Shown: positions 25,613-32,988 of the stretch, one piece after another
How positions within the stretch are numbered: the first letter of the stretch is position 1
Layout of the letters: each line of letters opens with the position of its first letter
NCBI RefSeq assembly: GCF_016595495.1
Contig: NZ_JAENIM010000041.1
Span: 124,001-188,000 of the forward strand
Origin: Persicirhabdus sediminis
Lineage (GTDB): Bacteria; Verrucomicrobiota; Verrucomicrobiia; Verrucomicrobiales; Akkermansiaceae
Direction: 5' to 3'
DNA: 64,000 nucleotides
The notes under the pieces: model-generated
The model's database searches: none
Told to the model about the DNA's origin: nothing
The model's input: only the letters and a program-made list of their open reading frames with translations
Position numbers and translations under genes: made by a program

Positions 25613-27331
25613 ATGAGTAAGAAACTTTCTGCTAACGAGCCTCTCAAGGTGAACAGCAACTACCTGCGTGGTAATCTCGCCAATGAGATTGCCGACGTTT
25701 CTACCGGTGGTATTACTGAAGATAGCATCCAGCTGATCAAGTTCCACGGCGCCTACGTTCAGGATGACCGCGATGTTCGCGCTGGACGTCGCAAGAAGAA
25801 GTTAGAAAAATCCTACAGCTTCCTGATCCGCGTTCGCGTACCGGGTGGTGTAGCTACTTCTGACCAATGGCTGCAGATGGACCGCATCGCTGATGAGCTG
25901 GCTAACGGCACGCTCAAACTAACTACACGTCAGGCATTCCAGCTGCACGGTGTGATCAAGCGTAACCTCAAGCGTTCTATCCAGGAAATCAACCAAGCGG
26001 CGATGGACACCATCGCAGCCTGTGGTGATGTGAACCGCAACGTCATGGCTAACCCAAATCCAGATTTGAGTTTTGCCCACGCTGACGCGCTCAAGCTGGC
26101 TGAAGATATTTCAGCTCACCTCACACCACAGACTCGCGCTTACCACGAGATCTGGCTGGACGAGGAAAAAGTAATTTCTAGCGAAGAAGAGCAGGAACCG
26201 ATCTACGGCAAGACCTATCTTCCGCGTAAGTTCAAGATCACCGTGGCTGTACCACCATCTAACGATGTGGACATCTACGCTCACTGTTTGTCATTTGTAG
26301 CTATCATTGATGGCGACAAAGTGGTTGGTTACAACATCGCCGTAGGCGGTGGCATGGGCATGACTCATGGCCAAACAGCGACATTCCCACGTACTGCAGA
26401 CATCATCGGTTTCTGTACTCCAGAGCAGGCGGTTGATGTAGCTGAGAAGGTTGTGTTAGTACAGCGTGACTTTGGTGACCGTACTGACCGCAAGCATTCT
26501 CGCCTCAAGTACACTGTGGAAGACATGGGTGCTGATGGATTCCTCGCCAAGCTCAACGAGTACCTCGGCTACGATCTCGAGCCAGCTCGTCCATTTGAGT
26601 TCACTCACAATGGTGACCGCTTTGGTTGGGTAGAAGATACTAACGGCAACAGCCACCTCACTCTGTTTGTACAGGGTGGACGTGTGATTGATAAACCTGG
26701 TAGCCAGATGAAAACTGGCCTGCGTGAGATTGCTAAAATCCACAAAGGTGATTTCCGCCTGACCGCTAACCAGAATGTCATGCTGGCTAACATTACGCCA
26801 GAAACTCGCCCGCAGATTGAAGCATTGCTTGAGAAATATCAAATTTCTGAGAGCCACGTAGCCTCAGCGCTGCGCCTGAACTCAATCGCCTGTGTGTCTC
26901 TACCAACATGTGGACTCGCGCTGGCTGAAGCTGAGCGATTCCTACCTGACGTGATCACCGAGCTGGAAGAAGTCATCGAAGAAGCGGGTCTGCGTCACGA
27001 CGCAATCACCATCCGCATGACTGGCTGTCCTAACGGCTGCGGTCGTCCGTTCCTCGGCGAGATTGGTTTTGTTGGACGTGCCCCAGGCAAGTACAACGTT
27101 TACCTTGGTGCTGGCTTCCACGGCGAGCGCCTCAACAAACTCTACCGTGAGTCATTCCCAGCTGAGAAAATCAAAGATCTTCTCAAGCCTATCATCAAGC
27201 AGTACGCCACCGAGCGTGAAGACGGCGAGCACTTCGGTGATTTCTGTGTACGCAAAGGGTTTGTTGCTGCGACTACTGCGGGAAATAACTTCCACGCTAA
27301 CATCGACACGGAGAACCTCTCCAAAGTCTAA
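25613..27331 (+). CDS. cysI: Sulfite reductase hemoprotein subunit
   Basis: 572 aa enzyme that reduces sulfite to sulfide using siroheme coupled to a [4Fe-4S] cluster. The four cluster cysteines are present as CVSLPTC (Cys427, Cys433) and CPNGC (Cys472, Cys476). N-terminal features include QLIKFHGAYVQDDRD, the siroheme/sulfite-binding arginines around TTRQAFQLHG and the GGGMGMTHG loop. Length matches E. coli CysI (570). It lies downstream of cysJ and before a terminator-like hairpin and cysH, forming an assimilatory sulfur reduction set. Confidence 0.96.
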   Translation: MSKKLSANEPLKVNSNYLRGNLANEIADVSTGGITEDSIQLIKFHGAYVQDDRDVRAGRRKKKLEKSYSFLIRVRVPGGVATSDQWLQMDRIADELANGTLKLTTRQAFQLHGVIKRNLKRSIQEINQAAMDTIAACGDVNRNVMANPNPDLSFAHADALKLAEDISAHLTPQTRAYHEIWLDEEKVISSEEEQEPIYGKTYLPRKFKITVAVPPSNDVDIYAHCLSFVAIIDGDKVVGYNIAVGGGMGMTHGQTATFPRTADIIGFCTPEQAVDVAEKVVLVQRDFGDRTDRKHSRLKYTVEDMGADGFLAKLNEYLGYDLEPARPFEFTHNGDRFGWVEDTNGNSHLTLFVQGGRVIDKPGSQMKTGLREIAKIHKGDFRLTANQNVMLANITPETRPQIEALLEKYQISESHVASALRLNSIACVSLPTCGLALAEAERFLPDVITELEEVIEEAGLRHDAITIRMTGCPNGCGRPFLGEIGFVGRAPGKYNVYLGAGFHGERLNKLYRESFPAEKIKDLLKPIIKQYATEREDGEHFGDFCVRKGFVAATTAGNNFHANIDTENLSKV

Positions 27332-27353
27332 TTTATTAACTTACTAACTGGTT

Positions 27354-27386
27354 AACGGCGGTGGTCTCCGCCGCCGTTATTATTTA
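27354..27386 (+). terminator. Terminator-like hairpin between cysI and cysH
   Basis: AACGGCGG and CCGCCGTT arms with a short G/C-rich extension, followed by ATTATTTAT. The T tract is imperfect, so read-through into cysH is plausible. Confidence 0.6.
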
Positions 27387-27427
27387 TCTGGCGAGCTCAG
27401 CACTCCTGGGCTCGACCATACAAATCA

Positions 27428-28165
27428 TTGAGAATTGTGTCTGAATCTATCGAACTTTTATCAGAGGCACAGGAAGTGTCTGCTGCATTTGAACACCTTA
27501 AAGCTGGCGAGAGAATCGCTTGGCTTTACGAGAAATACGGCTCTAGAGTCGTGCTGAGTAGTAGCTTTGGCCTGCAGGCTGCAGTGATGCTCAGCTTGGT
27601 CAAAGAGCATGCGCCTGAGATGCCGATCGTGTGGTTAGATACAGGTTATCTTTTCCCCGAGACATACCGGTATGCTGAGCAGCTCATCGACAAGTTAGAC
27701 CTCAACGTCACTGTCTATCAGCCGCAGATCACACCAGCGCGCCAAGAAGCGTTGTACGGAAAACTCTGGGAGCAGGGTGAAAAAGGCCACAGCAAATACG
27801 GCCTGATCAACAAAGTGGAGCCAATGGCTCGCGCGCTCAAGGAACTGCAGGCTGACGTCTGGGTGAGTGGGGTGAGACGTTCGCAGTCCAGCACCCGTAA
27901 AGGGCGCAACTTTGCTGAGCAGCAGAAAAAGACACTCAAAGTATACCCAATCCTTGATTGGGCGGATCCACAGGTGTCTGCTTATTTCTACGACAAAAAG
28001 CTACCTAAGCACCCGCTGGAAGCCGAAGGTTACCAAACCATGGGTGACTGGCATTCTACCAATCCTGTGGTCGAAGGCCAAGATGCGGAGTCATCTCGCT
28101 TTGGCGGACAGAAGTACGAGTGCGGCCTGCACTTGGACAGCGGCAATGCCGATTTCCAAATTTAA
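27428..28165 (+). CDS. cysH: Phosphoadenylyl-sulfate (PAPS) reductase
   Basis: 245 aa thioredoxin-dependent enzyme that reduces PAPS to sulfite, feeding CysJI. The PP-loop region is SSSFGLQAAVMLSLVK (about 41-56); SGVRRSQSSTR contributes to nucleotide binding; the catalytic Cys232 lies in ECGLH. The paired cysteines (CC and CxxC) that bind the Fe-S cluster of APS reductases are absent, so this is the PAPS type. No ATG opens the frame: start is TTG at 27,428 or GTG at 27,437, and no Shine-Dalgarno sequence decides between them. PAPS-forming genes (sulfurylase, APS kinase) are not in the window. Confidence 0.93.
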   Translation: MRIVSESIELLSEAQEVSAAFEHLKAGERIAWLYEKYGSRVVLSSSFGLQAAVMLSLVKEHAPEMPIVWLDTGYLFPETYRYAEQLIDKLDLNVTVYQPQITPARQEALYGKLWEQGEKGHSKYGLINKVEPMARALKELQADVWVSGVRRSQSSTRKGRNFAEQQKKTLKVYPILDWADPQVSAYFYDKKLPKHPLEAEGYQTMGDWHSTNPVVEGQDAESSRFGGQKYECGLHLDSGNADFQI

Positions 28166-28229
28166 CCATTGCCCAATTTCATCATCTATCACCAGCTGGC
28201 TGGAAATTCATCCCGCCAGCTGGATGCAC

Positions 28230-28263
28230 AAAAAAGCGCGACTCATCAGAGCCGCGCTTTTTT
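28230..28263. terminator. Bidirectional terminator between cysH and trpC
   Basis: AAAAAAGCGCG and CGCGCTTTTTT arms around a 12-nt loop give T tracts on both strands. It serves the convergent cysH and trpC transcripts. A weaker CCAGCTGG dyad precedes it (about 28,191-28,223). Confidence 0.85.
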
Positions 28264-28316
28264 AGTAAATAAAATCAGACTGGCTATATAGACCAGTCTA
28301 GTGACAGGCGAGGGGA

Positions 28317-29114
28317 TTAGCTAGCTGGCTGGGTGCGGGTGAGCTGCGCCCACTCAGCGAGCGTGACCGCTGGATCATTCTCCTTCATCAGCGTTTCGCC
28401 AACGAGGATGGCATTGGCTCCAGCATCCAGCACACGCTGTACATCTGCGGTAGTTTTCAGGCCAGACTCGCTGACCAGCAGGCAATCATCCGGCGCCATT
28501 GCGGCGAGCTCTTCAGTCACCGCCAGGTCCGTGACAAATGTCTTCAGGTTGCGGTTATTAATACCAATCAGATCTGAGCCCAGATCGATGGCGCGGTACA
28601 TTTCTTCTTTATTGTGCACCTCCACCAGCACATCCAGTTGGAAGTCGAGCGCTGTTTCGTACAGGTGGTTGAGCGTTTTGTCATCCAGCGCCGCCACAAT
28701 GAGCAAGATCGCATCTGCTCCAGAAATGATCGCTTCATAAATCTGCGCTTCATGCACCATGAAATCTTTACGCAGCAGCGGGATGTCTGAAAAACGGGAA
28801 ATCTGTGTGAGGTAGGAGAGTGAACCTTGGAAGTACTTTTCATCCGTCAGGATAGACATGCAGCTGGCGCCACCGTCTAAATACATTCTAGCCTGTTTCT
28901 CGGCGTCAAAGTTGGGATCAATGATGCCAGCACTCGGTGAGGCCTTTTTTACCTCAGCAATGATGCCGAGCTGATTTGGCCCACGATCCAGCGCTGAGCG
29001 GAACCCACCAAAGTCGTTTCGGTTCAGGGCTGCAGCGCGCAGCATGTCGATTCGTGGCATCAGCAGTTCCACTTCTTTATGTTTTTGGGCAATGATTTCG
29101 TCCAAGATGCTCAT
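28317..29114 (-). CDS. trpC: Indole-3-glycerol-phosphate synthase
   Basis: 265 aa (beta/alpha)8 enzyme that cyclises CdRP to indole-3-glycerol phosphate in tryptophan synthesis. Visible motifs are the N-terminal helix ILDEIIAQKHKEVE, catalytic Lys in IIAEVKKASPSAG, LLRKDFMVHE with a further catalytic Lys, ADAILLIVAALDD, IGINNRNLKTF and the phosphate-binding VSESGL and NAILVGETLMK. Length and motif order are standard. It stands alone on the minus strand with no other trp genes around. Confidence 0.96.
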   Translation of the reverse strand: MSILDEIIAQKHKEVELLMPRIDMLRAAALNRNDFGGFRSALDRGPNQLGIIAEVKKASPSAGIIDPNFDAEKQARMYLDGGASCMSILTDEKYFQGSLSYLTQISRFSDIPLLRKDFMVHEAQIYEAIISGADAILLIVAALDDKTLNHLYETALDFQLDVLVEVHNKEEMYRAIDLGSDLIGINNRNLKTFVTDLAVTEELAAMAPDDCLLVSESGLKTTADVQRVLDAGANAILVGETLMKENDPAVTLAEWAQLTRTQPAS

Positions 29115-29271
29115 GGCGCAGATACTAATGCCAGAATGCCAAATGCCAACGGCGAAATGTGGCCAAAATGTTTCTTTTTGGTGTTTTGGTGTAGTTATTT
29201 GAAAATCAAATACTCAGAGCTATATTCTAATCAGAGAGGTAAAAAAAATACAAAATTCGTGCAGAAAAGTA

Positions 29272-29299
29272 TTGTCATTTTTCTGAAATCGTGTAAATA
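29272..29299 (+). promoter_or_regulatory. Sigma-70-type promoter of the tRNA-Gly pair
   Basis: TTGTCA, 16-bp spacer, TAAATA, ending 37 bp before the first tRNA. No ORF intervenes. A GC-rich stretch with dyad character (CCCTCCCGAGGG) lies between -10 box and tRNA. Confidence 0.6.
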
Positions 29300-29336
29300 C
29301 CTCCCCGCCCTCCCGAGGGTAAACGAGAAAGTCAAA

Positions 29337-29411
29337 GCGGGTGTAGCTCAGGGGTAGAGCGCAACCTTGCCAAGGTCGAAGTCGAGAGTTCGAATCTCTT
29401 CACCCGCTCCA
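29337..29411 (+). tRNA. tRNA-Gly (GCC), copy 1
   Basis: 75 nt with encoded CCA. Acceptor arms GCGGGTG/CACCCGC pair fully, the D arm is GCTC/GAGC, the anticodon loop TTGCCAA carries GCC at 29,369-29,371, and the T loop is TTCGAAT. The anticodon stem has an A28-C42 mismatch. Copy 2 is identical. Confidence 0.97.
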
Positions 29412-29441
29412 TTTTCTCAACAACAAATCATTTGCATAAAA

Positions 29442-29516
29442 GCGGGTGTAGCTCAGGGGTAGAGCGCAACCTTGCCAAGGTCGAAGTCGAGAGTTCGAAT
29501 CTCTTCACCCGCTCCA
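29442..29516 (+). tRNA. tRNA-Gly (GCC), copy 2
   Basis: Base-for-base identical to the copy 30 bp upstream, including the encoded CCA and the A28-C42 anticodon-stem mismatch. The two are probably one transcript ended by the hairpin at 29,526-29,555. Confidence 0.97.
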
Positions 29517-29525
29517 TGCAAAACC

Positions 29526-29555
29526 AAAAAAGCCAACCAATCGGTTGGCTTTTTT
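29526..29555 (+). terminator. Rho-independent terminator of the tRNA-Gly operon
   Basis: AAAAAAGCCAACC and GGTTGGCTTTTTT pair perfectly around AATC. Confidence 0.95.
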
Positions 29556-29599
29556 GTTGCCCGCAAACCAGCAAATCCACCCACCGCTATCTCCCCGCG

Positions 29600-29718
29600 G
29601 AAATGCCTGCTGAAGGGAAATTCCAGCTGAGAGGAAATGCCAGCTGAGAGGAAATGCCAGCTGAGAGGAAATGCCAGCTGAGAGGAAATGCCAGCTGAAG
29701 GAAAATGCCAGCTTGAGC
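29600..29718. repeat. 17-bp tandem repeat, seven units
   Basis: Consensus GAAATGCCAGCTGAGAG. Units start at 29,600, 29,617, 29,634, 29,651, 29,668, 29,685 and 29,702; three central units are identical and the outer ones diverge. No spacers separate them. The last unit merges into the 159-bp element. One further unit stands alone at 29,894-29,910 directly before element copy 2. Each unit carries CCAGCT. Confidence 0.93.
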
Positions 29719-29860
29719 CATTAAATATCTAGCTAGATGGAGGAGCAAATGCCGAAGGCATACAACAGTCTAGCCTAGGGTAAGGTCGCGCCGAAGGTGC
29801 AACGCAACCCTAGGAAAAGGATCGAAAAATAAAAGAGGGCTGAAGGCCCGAGACAGCTCG
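29702..29860. repeat. 159-bp triple-hairpin repeat element, copy 1
   Basis: Three stem-loops with GAA triloops follow one another: ATGCC-GAA-GGCAT (29,749-29,761); CCTAGGGT...ACCCTAGG (29,774-29,814) enclosing GCGCC-GAA-GGTGC; and GGGCT-GAA-GGCCC (29,837-29,849). No credible protein is encoded. Copy 2 starts 209 bp later. The element begins with a diverged 17-bp unit. Confidence 0.9.
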
Positions 29861-29910
29861 ATGCAGCTACTAATTACCCAGCAGGATATTTGGGAAATGC
29901 CAGCTGAGAG

Positions 29911-30069
29911 AAAATGCCAGCTTGAGCCATTAAATATCCAGCTAGGTCTACGAGCAAATGCCGATGGCATGCAACAGTCTAGCCTAGGGTAAGGTCGCGC
30001 CGAAGGTGCAACGCAACCCTAGGAAAAGGATCGAAAAATAAAAGAGGGCTGAAGGCCCGAGACAGCTCG
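29911..30069. repeat. 159-bp triple-hairpin repeat element, copy 2
   Basis: Same length and the same three hairpins as copy 1; the last 95 or so bases are identical and differences cluster in the first 70. In hairpin 1 the loop changes from GAA to GAT while the stem is unchanged. The insert between copies is about 33 bp plus one 17-bp unit. Confidence 0.9.
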
Positions 30070-30190
30070 TCGCCGCACCATCAGAGATAGATGCCATCTT
30101 TACCGGCTTCATTAGATCTTCTTGATTATTTAAAAATATTATTTACCTGTAAACTGGGCACGGCTTTTGCTATGGGGTGAGGCCGCAATC

Positions 30191-32116
30191 ATGGCTGAAC
30201 TCATACATAGCATTTTATCTCAAGATTTCCCTAATACCGAGCAAGCTAGCTACGAAATAGCAGCGCTAAAATCTCAGCTAGAAATCCCCAAAGGAGTGAT
30301 TCATGTGATCTCAGACATTCACGGTGAGGCACGCAAACTCAAGCACGTGATCAATAACGCCTCGGGTCGACTTCGCCCGCTAGTTGATAGCTTGTTTTCC
30401 CACCGCCTAACGCCATCGCAGAAGCAAGAGCTGCTGAATGTGCTTTATTATCCGACGGAACTTCTCAGCAGCAAATCAAAAGCACTTTCCGAAAAAGAAC
30501 GGCTGGCGTGGGTGATGGAGACACTACAGAACCAATTCTCTATCATCCGGGAAATCGTCAAAAACAAACGCCGCAATACCATCTGGAATTACACGCCTGT
30601 GGTCTATCGCGAGCTGTTTGATCTGCTGCTCAATTACCCAGCTGGCGGGCATAATCCCGTATTTCTCGAAGTCCAGCTGCAGGAGCTCGTCGCCCGAGAG
30701 ATGGATTTTCTAGCCATCCAGGCGGCTTCTCGTTTGATCCGCAACCTCGCAGTCGAAGAGCTAATCGTGGCTGGTGATCTCGGCGACCGCGGGTCGCGAA
30801 TCGATTGGGTCATTGATTACCTGAAACGCCAATCTTCAGTAAGTGTCGTCTGGGGCAACCACGATGTCAGCTGGATGGGCGCGTGCCTAGGAAACCAAGC
30901 GTTGATTGCCATCGTGCTGCGCATTTCTCTGCGCTACCGTCGATTATTTCAGCTCGAGGAAGGGTACGGAATTTTAACAAAAGCATTAGAAATATTGGTT
31001 GAGCACGTTTATCAAGACGATCCAGCGGCTGATTTTTACCCGAAGCGAGGTGGCGAGCGAGATAGCTTGCTGATTGCTCGTATGCAAAAGGCCATCTCGG
31101 TGATTCAGTTTAAGCTCGAGGGGCAGCTGATGGAGCGTCACCCAGAATGGAATATGGATGACCGCAATGTGATGAGCCGTATTGATTATGCCGCGGGCAC
31201 GATCGAGATCTCAGGAAAAACCTATCAACTCAAAGACAGCTATTTTCCCACCGTTTCTCCAGATGATCCGAACAAACTATCCGCTGAGGAGCAACAGTGT
31301 ATCGATAGATTGACGGAATCCTTCACCAGCTCAGCTAAACTTTGGCAGCACATGTCGTGGGTTGCTCAGTCTGGGTCGATGTGCCTAGTTAGAGATAAGG
31401 CGGTGATCTTCCATGCCTGTTTGGCGCTGGATGAAAACGAGCAATACGAAGCGCTAGAAATCGATGGTCAGACGCATGTAGGGCCGGAGTTATTTCCAGC
31501 ATTTGATTCAGTGGTAAAGCGCGCCTTTCGGGCTGGAACCAACGCAACTGATGATGATAAAGATTGGTTTTATTACCTCTGGGCTGGGCCAAAATCTCCG
31601 CTGTTTGGTAAAGATAAAATGGCTAGTTTTGAAAGCTACTTCATTGCGGAAAAAGAAACTCATCAGGAGCAAAGAAATCCGTATTTTGAGAAACTTCATG
31701 ATAGGGAGTTTTGTGACCAACTGTGCCGCGAAATCGGCGTGGCTGAAGATGGTCTCATCGTCAACGGCCACGTTCCCGTGAAGGTGGAAAAAGGGGAGAA
31801 CCCAGTGAAGCGTGGTGGCAATGCCGTGACTATTGACGGTGCTTTTTCCGAGGCCTACGGTGATCGTGGTTACACACTCATCCTCTCGCCAGAAGGCGAT
31901 GAATTGGCCGAACACCATGGCTTCCGCGACCCCGTTTCCATTGTGCGTTCAGGGGAAGATATCATCCCCAAAATGCAGAATATCCGTCGCCATTTCCCAC
32001 CACGGCTGACCAAGGACACCGAGCAAGGTGCCGTCATCCGCGAGAAAATCAATGCGCTCGAAGGACTCGTTCAAGCCTACGCCAGCGGCGCCTTGACCGA
32101 ACGATCCAGACCCTAG
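30191..32116 (+). CDS. fbp: Fructose-1,6-bisphosphatase, class III
   Basis: 641 aa from ATG 30,191, which follows GGGGTGAGG at good spacing; an upstream TTG (30,167) is less likely. Class III FBPases have a calcineurin-like metallophosphatase core, seen here as VISDIHGEARKL, AGDLGDRGSRIDW, VWGNHDVSWMG and IVNGHVPVK, with a split arrangement and a long N-terminal region (LEIPKGVIHVI). The enzyme hydrolyses fructose-1,6-bisphosphate in gluconeogenesis. Length is typical for the class (about 640-670). The gene is isolated between the repeat elements and the export operon. Confidence 0.93.
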   Translation: MAELIHSILSQDFPNTEQASYEIAALKSQLEIPKGVIHVISDIHGEARKLKHVINNASGRLRPLVDSLFSHRLTPSQKQELLNVLYYPTELLSSKSKALSEKERLAWVMETLQNQFSIIREIVKNKRRNTIWNYTPVVYRELFDLLLNYPAGGHNPVFLEVQLQELVAREMDFLAIQAASRLIRNLAVEELIVAGDLGDRGSRIDWVIDYLKRQSSVSVVWGNHDVSWMGACLGNQALIAIVLRISLRYRRLFQLEEGYGILTKALEILVEHVYQDDPAADFYPKRGGERDSLLIARMQKAISVIQFKLEGQLMERHPEWNMDDRNVMSRIDYAAGTIEISGKTYQLKDSYFPTVSPDDPNKLSAEEQQCIDRLTESFTSSAKLWQHMSWVAQSGSMCLVRDKAVIFHACLALDENEQYEALEIDGQTHVGPELFPAFDSVVKRAFRAGTNATDDDKDWFYYLWAGPKSPLFGKDKMASFESYFIAEKETHQEQRNPYFEKLHDREFCDQLCREIGVAEDGLIVNGHVPVKVEKGENPVKRGGNAVTIDGAFSEAYGDRGYTLILSPEGDELAEHHGFRDPVSIVRSGEDIIPKMQNIRRHFPPRLTKDTEQGAVIREKINALEGLVQAYASGALTERSRP

Positions 32117-32355
32117 CTAGAATGATGGGCTGCAAGTCCGAGACTTCCCTCGGCAAGTGCTGAAAATGCGACGGACGATAGCTGGAAAAGACATATCAAA
32201 ATGGGCACCGCTGGCGGAGGAAATCTACCAGCAATTGATTTAGCTAGAACCAATATCGTGGCTAAATAGATTGTCTGCAGCTGACTTTACCTGTCCACGT
32301 GAGGTCATTTTCCTTGATTTGTGGGGAATAATTTGCCAGCTAGTGTATCGTATTG

Positions 32356-32835
32356 ATGTCTATGTTACACAAAATCACAGCTGCGATCATGCTCTGGATA
32401 ATGGCCCTTATGGTGACCGTTGCCCAGCCTGGCGTATCTTATTGTTTGTGTGCGGAGGCATTAATTATCGGCGAATGTGATTGCCGCGAGCCCGCGGCAG
32501 CTCCATCCAGCTGCGAGAGCGGCTGCCATGACTGTAGCGCTCCGGCCCAGCTAGATGAGTTTAAATCCAGCCAGCCATCTCCTTGCAAGGATGACGATTG
32601 CATTCTCGAGCTAGAAATGGATGTCGGTCTGTACCCTGCTGCCTATGGGGCTAACGATTGGGGAAAAAATCCGCTGACTCATTTGGCTATTATCGGACAG
32701 TCAGCTGAAGCTGATTGGTCGATTCAAGCGCCTCATATCTTGGTTGACGCCCAAAGGACTCGCGGAAGCCCGCTAGACGAACTGGCATGCAATCCAGTGC
32801 CCATATTTATTTGGAATTCTGTTTATCGACTTTGA
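32356..32835 (+). CDS. Cys-rich secreted protein of unknown function
   Basis: 159 aa from ATG 32,356 (TTG 32,353 and ATG 32,362 also possible). A hydrophobic N-terminal segment (about 8-24) is a signal peptide or anchor. Nine cysteines follow within 53 residues: CLC (30, 32), CDC (41, 43), Cys53, Cys57, Cys60, Cys77 and Cys82. The spacing suggests metal binding or several disulfides. The C-terminal half has one more Cys and no known motif. It precedes the HlyD-ABC operon on the same strand by 153 bp with a weak terminator-like hairpin between, so membership in that system is likely but not proven. Confidence 0.68.
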   Translation: MSMLHKITAAIMLWIMALMVTVAQPGVSYCLCAEALIIGECDCREPAAAPSSCESGCHDCSAPAQLDEFKSSQPSPCKDDDCILELEMDVGLYPAAYGANDWGKNPLTHLAIIGQSAEADWSIQAPHILVDAQRTRGSPLDELACNPVPIFIWNSVYRL

Positions 32836-32849
32836 TTCTACGCAATTAA

Positions 32850-32888
32850 TGTCAGTTCTATCTGTTTGAGCTGACAGCGTTTTCTTTT
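32850..32888 (+). terminator. Weak terminator-like hairpin
   Basis: TGTCAG and CTGACA arms 15 bp apart, followed by a T-rich run (GTTTTCTTTT). Probably attenuates rather than stops transcription from the Cys-rich gene. Confidence 0.4.
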
Positions 32889-32917
32889 GCCCGCTTGTGG
32901 GGCATTTCGCGGCTCTA

Positions 32918-32933
32918 TCACACATTTATGTGA
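32918..32933. promoter_or_regulatory. Inverted repeat upstream of the export operon (possible operator)
   Basis: TCACA-N6-TGTGA, 56 bp before the adaptor start codon. The placement suits a repressor or activator site; no regulator gene is adjacent. Confidence 0.35.
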
Positions 32934-32988
32934 GGAGCGTGCATCAATCTATCAAAGTTATATTTAAACCAATTTCCATTTATCAATC

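Noticed and set aside
29432-29647. 71-aa ORF across the second tRNA-Gly
   Set aside because: It reads through the tRNA gene and the terminator; such frames are common tRNA artefacts.
29600-29718. CRISPR-like array
   Set aside because: The 17-bp units are directly adjacent with no spacers and no cas genes occur in the window.
29770-29970. 66-aa ORF on the minus strand across the repeat element
   Set aside because: It consists of hairpin repeat sequence, and the arms explain its composition.
32271-32480. 69-aa ORF overlapping the start of the Cys-rich gene
   Set aside because: Out of frame with the Cys-rich protein, which has the better signal sequence and ordered Cys spacing.
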